DNA of 40,061 nucleotides from Oscillospiraceae bacterium. GTDB taxonomy: Bacteria > Bacillota > Clostridia > Oscillospirales > Acutalibacteraceae. The DNA lies in the NCBI GenBank assembly GCA_015066325.1, contig SVOP01000006.1, positions 1 to 40,061 of the forward strand. The letters are read 5' to 3'. The notes beneath the pieces are model-generated. The model searched no databases. It saw only the letters and a program-made list of their open reading frames with translations, and was not told the origin of the DNA. This document shows positions 21,652-30,055 of the stretch, one piece after another. Each line of letters starts with the position of its first letter. Position 1 is the stretch's first letter. A program made the position numbers and the translations under genes.

Positions 21652-21826
21652 ATCAATGATAGCTCTCCACAAATGTGACAGTCGCTTTGCTATTAACAAA
21701 GCAACCAACAAAAACGCTTCCGGGTATATCGTTTTCGTTTCGGCAATTTCCCCTTTCGGCTTCTTCCTTGCCCCGCGGCTCTGAAACCTAATCTTGTCAA
21801 TCGCGCCTCTACCTAATTATTCAGTT
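21652..21826 (-). ncRNA. Lysine riboswitch (L box)
   Basis: Minus strand GGTAGAGGCGCGATTGACAAGATTA...GCCGAAAGGGGAAATTGCCGAAACGAAAACG...AAAGCGACTGTCACATTTGTGGAGAGCTATC matches the conserved L-box landmarks (AGAGGNGCG, GCNGAAAGGGG..GCCGAA, CTGTCA, GGAGNGCTATC). Confidence 0.92.
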
Positions 21827-21941
21827 CAGGATTATACGATTGTATTGTATATTGTAAGTCGTTTTTTGTCAATAAATGTTATATTTTTAACATTTGTCAT
21901 TTTTACCTAATATTTAAAGGAAAATTTTACTTTATAGCTGA

Positions 21942-21969
21942 TTGAAATCATTTTAATTTATGCTATACT
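21942..21969 (+). promoter_or_regulatory. Putative extended -10 sigma-A promoter for fucI
   Basis: TTGAAA (21942-21947), 16 nt, TGCTATACT (TATACT 21964-21969). Confidence 0.6.
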
Positions 21970-22021
21970 ATTAAATGAAATATTCTGTGCGACTTTGCAC
22001 AGTTGAAAGGATGATATTTTT

Positions 22022-23818
22022 ATGGCAGAGAACAGATTTCTCGGCGAATATCCCGTAATCGGTATTCGACCCATTATCGACGGCAGACGTGGCCCTCTCA
22101 AGGTTCGTGAATCTCTTGAAGATCAGACTATGAATATGGCTAAAGCTGCTGCTGAGCTTTTCACAAAAAATCTTAAATATTCCAACGGTGAGCCCGTTAA
22201 AGTTGTTATTGCTGATACAACTATCGGTCGTGTTGCAGAGGCAGCTGCTTGTGCAGAAAAATTCCGTAAAGAAGGCGTTATGATCACTCTTTCTGTTACT
22301 CCCTGTTGGTGCTACGGTTCTGAAACAATGGATATGGACCCCTCAACAATCAAGGGCGTTTGGGGCTTCAATGCTACTGAAAGACCCGGTGCAGTTTATC
22401 TTGCAGCAGTTCTTGCAGCACATGCACAGAAGGGTCTTCCCGCATTTGGTATCTATGGTAAAGACGTTCAGGATGCTGACGATACAACAATGCCTGAGGA
22501 TGTTAAAGAAAAGCTTCTCCGCTTTGCAAGAAGTGCAGTTGCAGTTGCAACAATGAAAGGTAAATCATACCTTCAGATTGGTTCAATCTGCATGGGTATT
22601 GCAGGTTCTTCAATTGACACAGATTTCTTTGAGGAATATCTTGGTATGCGTGTTGAATCCGTTGACGAGGTTGAAGTTATCCGTCGAATGGAAGAAGGCA
22701 TCTATGACGAAGCTGAATACCAGAAAGCATATAAATGGGTTAAAGAAAACTGCAAGGTTGGCTTTGATAAGAACCCTGAGTTCGTAAGAAAGAGCGACGA
22801 ACAGAAAGAAAAAGACTGGGAATTCACAGTTAAAATGATGTGCATCATCAAAGACCTTATGAACGGCAACAAGAATCTTCCCGAAGGCAGAGAGGAAGAA
22901 ATGGTTGGTCACAATGCTATTGCAGCAGGCTTCCAGGGTCAGAGACAGTGGACAGACTTCTATCCCAATGCTGACTTTGCAGAAGCAATGCTTAACACAA
23001 GCTTTGACTGGAACGGTGCAAGAGAACCTTACATCCTTGCAACAGAAAACGATACTCTTAACGGTGTAAGCATGCTCCTTATGAAGCTCCTTACAAACAG
23101 ACCTCAGATGTTTGCAGACGTTCGTACATACTGGAGCCCCGAAGCAGTTAAGAGAGTTACAGGCTATGACCTTGAAGGCAAAGCAAAAGAAGCTCAGGGC
23201 TTTATTCACCTTATTAACTCCGGTGCTTGCTGTCTTGACGCTTGCGGCGAGGTTAAAGATGAAAACGGCAACGGCATCATCAAAGAATGGTATGATATTA
23301 CTGAAGAAGATATCAAGAAAATCAATGATGCAACAGAATGGTGCGCAGCTGATAACGGTTACTTCCGTGGCGGCGGATATTCCAGCCGTTTCCTTACAAG
23401 AGCTGAAATGCCTGCAACAATGATTCGTCTTAACCTTGTTAAAGGCCTTGGACCAACAGTTCAGATTTGCGAAGGTTACACAGTTGCACTTCCCGATGAG
23501 GTTTCCGATGTTATCTGGAAGAGAACAGACTACACATGGCCTTGCACATGGTTCGCTCCTAAGCTTACAGGTAAAGGTCCCTTCGTTTCTGCTTATGAGG
23601 TTATGAACCACTGGGGTGCAAACCACGGCGCAATTTCCTATGGCCATATCGGTGCAGATATTATTACACTCTGCTCAATGCTCAGAATTCCCGTTTCAAT
23701 GCATAATGTTGACGAAAGCAAAATCTTCCGTCCTGCTTGCTGGAACGCATTCGGCACACAGGAGCTTGAAGGTGCAGATTTCCGTGCTTGCGAAGCTTAC
23801 GGCCCTCTCTATAAATAA
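22022..23818 (+). CDS. fucI: L-fucose isomerase
   Basis: 598 aa; [86 protein letters not shown]. Confidence 0.95.
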   Translation: MAENRFLGEYPVIGIRPIIDGRRGPLKVRESLEDQTMNMAKAAAELFTKNLKYSNGEPVKVVIADTTIGRVAEAAACAEKFRKEGVMITLSVTPCWCYGSETMDMDPSTIKGVWGFNATERPGAVYLAAVLAAHAQKGLPAFGIYGKDVQDADDTTMPEDVKEKLLRFARSAVAVATMKGKSYLQIGSICMGIAGSSIDTDFFEEYLGMRVESVDEVEVIRRMEEGIYDEAEYQKAYKWVKENCKVGFDKNPEFVRKSDEQKEKDWEFTVKMMCIIKDLMNGNKNLPEGREEEMVGHNAIAAGFQGQRQWTDFYPNADFAEAMLNTSFDWNGAREPYILATENDTLNGVSMLLMKLLTNRPQMFADVRTYWSPEAVKRVTGYDLEGKAKEAQGFIHLINSGACCLDACGEVKDENGNGIIKEWYDITEEDIKKINDATEWCAADNGYFRGGGYSSRFLTRAEMPATMIRLNLVKGLGPTVQICEGYTVALPDEVSDVIWKRTDYTWPCTWFAPKLTGKGPFVSAYEVMNHWGANHGAISYGHIGADIITLCSMLRIPVSMHNVDESKIFRPACWNAFGTQELEGADFRACEAYGPLYK

Positions 23819-23830
23819 GAGCATAAATTT

Positions 23831-23864
23831 ACTCCTCCCGATTCGGTCGGGAGGAGTTTTTTTT
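23831..23864 (+). terminator. Rho-independent terminator
   Basis: actcctcccgat-tcg-gtcgggaggagt followed by ttttttt. Confidence 0.9.
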
Positions 23865-23869
23865 GCCTT

Positions 23870-25762
23870 TTAACCCCAATTATATGGTCTTTGCATAAAG
23901 TTGATTTCGTCTTTTGGAGGAATTTCCTGGAAGCCTGAAACCTTTGTTATGCCGTGTTCAAGCATGGAGTCATAAAGCTCTTCTATTCTCTTATGCCTGA
24001 ATGGGTTGAGAATTGTATATTTATCTAAAAATTGATTTGCTTTGTAATATTCCCAGCTTAAATTGGCTGTTTCAACATTGAAAAGCTGTTCTTCAGTAAT
24101 ATCGGCAGTTAACGCCTTTTCCCAAAGACCATCAAGAGCAACAGCAACATTCATCGGATAAAAGCCTGCCTGATAATGCCAGTCAAAGTCAAAAGCGTGG
24201 GCAGAAACCTTGGTTTGTGCGGTCTGAATATCAATAATTTGTTTGATATATGGTGCAGCTTCTTCGCCATAATAAGCTTTTAAAAAGTCCATTATATGAT
24301 ATTCAACATCGCAGTTTACATCCCATTGAATTTTGCAAAGAAGATAATTGCGAAGCTCATTGAATGCAGCAATATGCCCGTCACCGCAGTTATAAATATA
24401 GCCGGTAATACCGATATCGTGCATATATTTCATTGTGGACTGCATATATTCAAGGTTTGAGAAGAACTGAGCAGTATTGATGAAATTTATGGTGTAGTCA
24501 TAAATATAGGTTCTTTTGGCAATTTTAGTCCAGTTTTCAAAATCCTTATGTATTGTGGGTTCGGGACTTCCGAAAAGATTTTCAAAGGTTTCGTTGCCGT
24601 CCTTTGAACCGCATTCGGTTAAAGGATGGCTTCTGCAAGCCTTATGAAGTCCGCAAAGAACAGGAACAACATTGTCATTACACTTTAAAGACAAATCCGT
24701 TGGGGGTCTGTCTGTTTCGTTATAGGCATAGAAGGTGAATGTAAAATCGGGGAATTCATCATCAAGAGCATCTGCAAAAGCATTGGTAAAAAGAATTGTT
24801 GGAGCAGAAACACTACCATATTTTTCATATAGCTCTTCACATTTTTTACATTTACAATAGTTTGTATTATCTTTTTGACCTATGTGAATATATTTTGCAT
24901 CGGTCTCACATTCAAGAATTGCTTTTCTTGCATTTTTAACCGCAATCTTTAAAACATCGGGATTTGAAAGACACACATGGTCACGGGTTTTTGTGCCCTC
25001 GGCAGTTGTTGCAAAATAATCGGGATGCTCGGTTATAAGGTCATCGGGAACTAATTTATCAAGGGTAACATCCCATAAAACATAGGTTAATGCACCGCCG
25101 TAATCTTTTGCCTCCTGCCAGAATGAAACATTCATTTTTGTTCTTGCTCTGTGGGCATCGTTTGTACCTCGGCAGTCATTTCGGCGAATGGAAAATGATG
25201 GCTCAACTGTTCTGTTAATTTTTCCGTCAATTAAAATATCCTCGTTTTCGGGAACAACCTCAAGCTCAGGGGTAAACCAACGAACGCCAAGATATTCTTC
25301 AAGGAAGGTGTAAACTCCGTAAAGTGTTCCGCGACTGTCAGCCCCTGAAATAAACAGGTGCTTTCCGTCGGAAATAATTTTAAATCCGTCCGTAGCAATT
25401 TTTTTGCGATTTATTTCAACAATACCTTTTTCAAGCTTGGTTTCACCTAAAATAATTGCTTTATCTTCTGCGGTAACTTCATTTTCAGTTACCGCTTTTA
25501 ATTTTGCACCACTGATTTTTTCAATATAGGTCTGCAGCTCATTAACAGCAGTTTTCGTTGTTGCATCAGGATTTTCCTCGGTTACAATAACAAAATCCGA
25601 AGCACCATTTTCAACAATTTCCATAGGCGCAGAAATTTTTTGTGCCACATATTCGTTACCACCGTAATTTATAGTAGTATCTGCAGTAAAGACACCAGTT
25701 ATATATAAAATAACCTCAATAAAAGCAACTGTGGCTTTTAAAAATGCTGACATTTCTTCCAA
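23870..25762 (-). CDS. DUF4838-type glycan-associated protein (alpha-glucuronidase N-terminal-like region)
   Basis: TVNELQTYIEKISGAKL, GTLYGVYTFLEEYLGVRWFTPELEVVPE, YIHIGQKDNTNYCKCKKCEELYEKYGS; N-terminal hydrophobic segment. Confidence 0.8.
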   Translation of the reverse strand: MEEMSAFLKATVAFIEVILYITGVFTADTTINYGGNEYVAQKISAPMEIVENGASDFVIVTEENPDATTKTAVNELQTYIEKISGAKLKAVTENEVTAEDKAIILGETKLEKGIVEINRKKIATDGFKIISDGKHLFISGADSRGTLYGVYTFLEEYLGVRWFTPELEVVPENEDILIDGKINRTVEPSFSIRRNDCRGTNDAHRARTKMNVSFWQEAKDYGGALTYVLWDVTLDKLVPDDLITEHPDYFATTAEGTKTRDHVCLSNPDVLKIAVKNARKAILECETDAKYIHIGQKDNTNYCKCKKCEELYEKYGSVSAPTILFTNAFADALDDEFPDFTFTFYAYNETDRPPTDLSLKCNDNVVPVLCGLHKACRSHPLTECGSKDGNETFENLFGSPEPTIHKDFENWTKIAKRTYIYDYTINFINTAQFFSNLEYMQSTMKYMHDIGITGYIYNCGDGHIAAFNELRNYLLCKIQWDVNCDVEYHIMDFLKAYYGEEAAPYIKQIIDIQTAQTKVSAHAFDFDWHYQAGFYPMNVAVALDGLWEKALTADITEEQLFNVETANLSWEYYKANQFLDKYTILNPFRHKRIEELYDSMLEHGITKVSGFQEIPPKDEINFMQRPYNWG

Positions 25763-25768
25763 CTCCTG

Positions 25769-27712
25769 TTATTTAATTTCAATCATCTGGTGAATATCAA
25801 CTTTCGGCACAGTAAATTCTGCTCTGCCGTTAATAAATTCAAAGTTTATTTCTTCTCCTGTTGGAACAAGAGTAATCTTTGAGGGTTTATTATCATATTT
25901 TACGCTGCATTTAACATTGTAAAGGGGAACAGTGTCCTCAATAACCTCGGTATTTTTGCCTCGAACAGTTGTGTGAGCAAAAAGAAGATGGAGAATGCTT
26001 CTGTTTTCTTTTTCCTGCCTTGTGTAAGTTACAACAGCCTTATCGGGAACATCTGCAAAAACAGTTACTTCATCATCCATCAGTTTATTAATAATGTATG
26101 TAAAAAGCTCTTTGAAGCAAAGGTGACCGTGGTTAGCGTAGGCGGTGAAAATATCCCATCCGATATATGCAATATTGCCGTTGATTACTGCACCCGGGAA
26201 AGCTTCATCGGGGTTATTGGGGGCGTGAGCATGAGAGCAGAAATGCTCTAAAGTTCTGTTGAAATACGGATTCTGCATATATGCAACAATTTCACCGTTT
26301 TTCACCTGGAATTTATTGAAATCACAACGCATAACATATTCGGTTTTGCCGTTTACCGTTTCAAAATCGGGAATGAAATATGTAGGATTAAATTCATTTT
26401 TTCCCTTGTATTCTGCGCCAAAATCAAGGAAGAACTTGCCGTCTTTCACTAAGGCATCTGCGGTGGCGATAATTTTACCGCCGTTTTCTGCGAATGCTTT
26501 GATTTTGTCTATCAGCTCATCACTGTAGCTTGAAACATCGGGCAAAATCAGAAGCTTATAATCCGAAAATTGAGCAGTTTCATCAATAAAATCATAAAGA
26601 AAATGATTTTCAAGAAGCATTCTGTTTGCGCCGATATCTGATTTTGCATCTCTGTTTCCTGTGGTTGCTTCCTGACTCAAAACAGCAATATCGGCAACAT
26701 TAACTGCACCATTCAACCAGGGCTCTTTTTCCTCGATTAATGAATATGCCTTACCAATAAGATTATAGGTTGCCATATTCATTTCAGAAAGGGGATGCAT
26801 CTGGTCACCAATTGAACAACCTGCACCGTTTGCAACGCTTAAAGCAGTTTCATAAATGAGGGCATTGGGGTGCTTGTAGCCACCGAATTCACCCCAGCTA
26901 TGATGGAATTTACCTGTCATACCAAGGAATTCCTTATTATCAACAGTACGAGCATAAGCAGAAGAAAGGGGGAAATGGTCATAGCCCCAACCACCTGTGG
27001 GTAAGCTTTCAAGCTCAAGGTGGGTATTGGAATCAATATAACGATAATCGCCTTTGGGAATATGTCCGCTATTATGAAAAATTGTCGCAGTTGCGCTATG
27101 CTTTCTTACTGCTTTATTTGTTTCTTCAAGGTATTTATTAAATACTGATTGAGCAAATTTATTCAAATCCTCTGCATTTTCGATATCAAGACCGAGAGCC
27201 TTCATATCGCTGACGCATTTTTCACAATAGCAGATTCTCGGAGCAATAATATCAAGGAAAATACCACAGGGGTTATATTTCACCATAACCTCTTCAATTT
27301 GCTTGCAAAGAAAATTAAGGTAGCCTGTGTTGAAGCAAAGAATATGAAAATGAACTTCTTTTTCGTATTCAAGCTGTTCTTTTTCATCGAGGGAAGGATG
27401 CCAACGCCATTCGGGGCGTTTCAGAAATTCCTTTTCATCAAATCCTGCAGAAATATAAACGGGAGCATTTACATCAATTTCCTTGCAGGCTTCAAGCTGA
27501 GCACCAAGCAAATCAAAATCTAATTGCGGGTGCATTTCATTAACCTCGGTGGGATGATAAGACCAACCGTGATGGCATTTTGAAAATACGGTAATTGAAT
27601 CAATATGTCCCGCTTTCAAAGCTTTTTGAAATTGTTCTTTTGAAAAGTTTTTTCCAACGGGAACAAATTCACTGGTATGAAAATCAAGGTGAACCTGTCT
27701 TTTTCTGAGCAC
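25769..27712 (-). CDS. GHL6-type glycoside hydrolase, candidate GH151-like alpha-L-fucosidase
   Basis: RQVHLDFHTSEFVPVGKNF, GIFLDIIAPRICYCEKCV, beta-galactosidase-trimerisation-like middle (KLLILPDVSSYSDELIDKIKAFAENGGKIIATADAL); divergent from an isomerase gene and close to fucI. Confidence 0.6.
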   Translation of the reverse strand: MLRKRQVHLDFHTSEFVPVGKNFSKEQFQKALKAGHIDSITVFSKCHHGWSYHPTEVNEMHPQLDFDLLGAQLEACKEIDVNAPVYISAGFDEKEFLKRPEWRWHPSLDEKEQLEYEKEVHFHILCFNTGYLNFLCKQIEEVMVKYNPCGIFLDIIAPRICYCEKCVSDMKALGLDIENAEDLNKFAQSVFNKYLEETNKAVRKHSATATIFHNSGHIPKGDYRYIDSNTHLELESLPTGGWGYDHFPLSSAYARTVDNKEFLGMTGKFHHSWGEFGGYKHPNALIYETALSVANGAGCSIGDQMHPLSEMNMATYNLIGKAYSLIEEKEPWLNGAVNVADIAVLSQEATTGNRDAKSDIGANRMLLENHFLYDFIDETAQFSDYKLLILPDVSSYSDELIDKIKAFAENGGKIIATADALVKDGKFFLDFGAEYKGKNEFNPTYFIPDFETVNGKTEYVMRCDFNKFQVKNGEIVAYMQNPYFNRTLEHFCSHAHAPNNPDEAFPGAVINGNIAYIGWDIFTAYANHGHLCFKELFTYIINKLMDDEVTVFADVPDKAVVTYTRQEKENRSILHLLFAHTTVRGKNTEVIEDTVPLYNVKCSVKYDNKPSKITLVPTGEEINFEFINGRAEFTVPKVDIHQMIEIK

Positions 27713-27838
27713 AAAAATACCCCCAAAAATATTTATAAAAATATTATATATGACAAGAGAAGATATTGCAATAATGTTGTTGCTTTTGAAAAATATTTAT
27801 GATAACCTAAAAATATATCAGTTACAGAGGGTGATTAT

Positions 27839-28663
27839 ATGAAATTAGGTATTATTAACGGCTGGGAAGAAGGCAACATTAAATATGTCAGTGAAAAGGG
27901 CCTTGAAGCCGTTGAATTTTGCGTGAATCACAACTACAATTCCGCAGAATTTCTTGCAAAAGCCCCCGATATTAAAGGATATTGCGAAAAATATAGCGTA
28001 AGAGTAGGCTCAATGGGCAGATGGGGACAGACTCGCATTGACGAAAACGGCGAAATTATTCCCGAAGCCCTGCAGGATGATAAAAATATCATAGATGCCG
28101 CATCAATTATCGGTTGCCCTGTGTTTAACACAGGTGTTAATTACACTGATTCTAAAAGCTTTTATGAAAACTGCGAAATTGCAATCAATTATCTTAAAGA
28201 GCTTATTTCTTATGCAGAAAATAAAAATGTGAAAATTGCAGTATATAACTGTGCTTGGGAAAATTTTGTTATTGAGCCAAAAGCCTGGTATCCTGTGCTT
28301 TCTGCTCTTCCCACCCTCGGTATAAAATATGACCCTTCTCATTGCCTGAGCAGAGGTGGCAACTACCTTGCTGAAATCAGGGATTGGGGAGAAAGGTTTT
28401 ACCATTTCCACCTTAAAGGCGCAGTTTATATAGACGGCGAGCATTATGATGATGCACCTGCAGGACTTGATATGATAGATTGGAAATCCGTTATGGATTT
28501 GCTTTATACAAAGAATTATGACGGTATGCTTTCTATTGAGCCCCATTCAAATTATTGGAAGGGCAAAAAAGGTCAATGGGGAGTTGACTACACAATAAAT
28601 TACTTCAGACCTATGATTATGCCAGAGGATTACGAATACGAGGATAATCCATATATGCCGTAA
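27839..28663 (+). CDS. Sugar phosphate isomerase/epimerase (TIM barrel, AP endonuclease 2-like)
   Basis: GLEAVEFCVNHNYNSAEF, LGIKYDPSHCLSRGGNYLAEIRDWGERFYHFHLKGAV, YDGMLSIEPHSNYWKG. Confidence 0.85.
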   Translation: MKLGIINGWEEGNIKYVSEKGLEAVEFCVNHNYNSAEFLAKAPDIKGYCEKYSVRVGSMGRWGQTRIDENGEIIPEALQDDKNIIDAASIIGCPVFNTGVNYTDSKSFYENCEIAINYLKELISYAENKNVKIAVYNCAWENFVIEPKAWYPVLSALPTLGIKYDPSHCLSRGGNYLAEIRDWGERFYHFHLKGAVYIDGEHYDDAPAGLDMIDWKSVMDLLYTKNYDGMLSIEPHSNYWKGKKGQWGVDYTINYFRPMIMPEDYEYEDNPYMP

Positions 28664-28669
28664 AAAAAC

Positions 28670-28707
28670 AAAACCGCAACTCCTTTATTAAGGAATTGCG
28701 GTTTTTT
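28670..28707. terminator. Bidirectional terminator between convergent genes
   Basis: aaaccgcaactcctt-tatt-aaggaattgcggttttt. Confidence 0.85.
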
Positions 28708-28710
28708 ACT

Positions 28711-29871
28711 TTATATGGACCAGAAGCTGTCTATAAATCTTGTTGCACGGTGAGGAAACGCACGGAAAAAATCATTTGCATTGTTTTTCAGCTCAACACC
28801 GTCAATATAAACAGCGGTCTCAGCTGTGTGACCCTCACCTGCAAGTAGCAGTCTTGCGGCAGCAGGGGGTGTCAGGGAAATGTCATAATCTCCATCAGTT
28901 CTTTTTGAAACAGTTGCTTTACCGTTTTGGTATTCAACATCAAATATGCCTTTGTTCTGCTCTAAATCATCAAGGCTTAGTATGCTGAATTTGCCGTGTT
29001 TTTGGGGATAAACATTATTTTCAAGAAGCTTTTTCAGGTTGTATATTCGTCCTGCATAGCCTTTATCGTATTCATAGTTGATGTCATCAATTCTGTCAAC
29101 AAGGCAGGCAAAGGGTGAACCGGGGTACTGTTTTTTCACACGCAGAGTTTTTACAATGCCATCGTAATTTCGCAAAAAACCGATAATTCCCTTAAGGGCA
29201 TCGGGAGTAAGCACAAATAACTCTTCTGCAATAAGCTCATCGGGACGTTTTATGTTGAAACGAACATATCCGTCTGCTTCACCCAAAGAATTGCGGTGAA
29301 TATATGTATAATCTGCATCTTCAAGAGGCGTTTTGCAAAAATGCTTTTCATCCTCTCTCATAGTTATAAGATTTTCTTTGAAAACACATTTATTGTGAAG
29401 CTCGCAAAGCTCGGAGAGCTGTTCACCGGTATAAAGCTCAACATCATTATTACGGGGAATATGCTCAAGCTTATGAAAAGGTACACTTATTGCAAAAAGG
29501 CGATTGAGATTTGCGAAACCAAATTTCTCATAATATGAAATTGAAAAGGCTGAAAGAAAGCCTGCCACAATATCATTTTCAACGGCATTTCTGCCTACTT
29601 CATCAAAGAGCGCCCTTACGCCACCCATTCTGCGATTTTCGGGCTGACTGCATATTCCGCTGAGAACAAGAGTGTTTATAAGATTTCCGCAGTAGTTGCA
29701 TTTAAAATCAAACAACTCCATACCTGCAATAAGCTTGCCATTATGAAATGCACCCAAAACGGGCATTTCAACTTCCTTATCCACTTCTTTATCAAATTTC
29801 CAGATGAATGATGCAGCAGATATCTTAAGATAATCTACAGCCTCTTCAGGCTTAATCAATCTAACTTCCAT
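28711..29871 (-). CDS. GNAT acetyltransferase with C-terminal SCP2-like domain (Eis family)
   Basis: AGMELFDFKCNYCGNLINTLVLSGICSQPENRRMGGVRALFDEVGRNAVENDIVAGFLSAFSISYYEKFGF; 386 aa Eis-like length and layout. Confidence 0.85.
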   Translation of the reverse strand: MEVRLIKPEEAVDYLKISAASFIWKFDKEVDKEVEMPVLGAFHNGKLIAGMELFDFKCNYCGNLINTLVLSGICSQPENRRMGGVRALFDEVGRNAVENDIVAGFLSAFSISYYEKFGFANLNRLFAISVPFHKLEHIPRNNDVELYTGEQLSELCELHNKCVFKENLITMREDEKHFCKTPLEDADYTYIHRNSLGEADGYVRFNIKRPDELIAEELFVLTPDALKGIIGFLRNYDGIVKTLRVKKQYPGSPFACLVDRIDDINYEYDKGYAGRIYNLKKLLENNVYPQKHGKFSILSLDDLEQNKGIFDVEYQNGKATVSKRTDGDYDISLTPPAAARLLLAGEGHTAETAVYIDGVELKNNANDFFRAFPHRATRFIDSFWSI

Positions 29872-30017
29872 AACGCTTCTCCTGAATGTTGGTTATTGAG
29901 ATTATTATAATTATAGCACTACTTATAAAAAATTCAATACAGGAGATTTTTACTTGTGTTTTCTACACTTTTCTATGCGAGAGATGGGATGTGGAGAAGT
30001 TGCGGAATATGGGCGGA

Positions 30018-30046
30018 AAAAGACCCCACTCGGTTGGAGTGGGGGA
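30018..30046 (-). terminator. Terminator downstream of res
   Basis: Minus strand ccccactc-caacc-gagtgggg followed by tcttttt. Confidence 0.8.
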
Positions 30047-30055
30047 TTAAAATGA

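Noticed and set aside
22610-23647. 345-aa antisense ORF inside fucI
   Set aside because: Fully antisense to a strong conserved CDS; Cys/Phe/Asn-rich low-quality composition typical of shadow ORFs.
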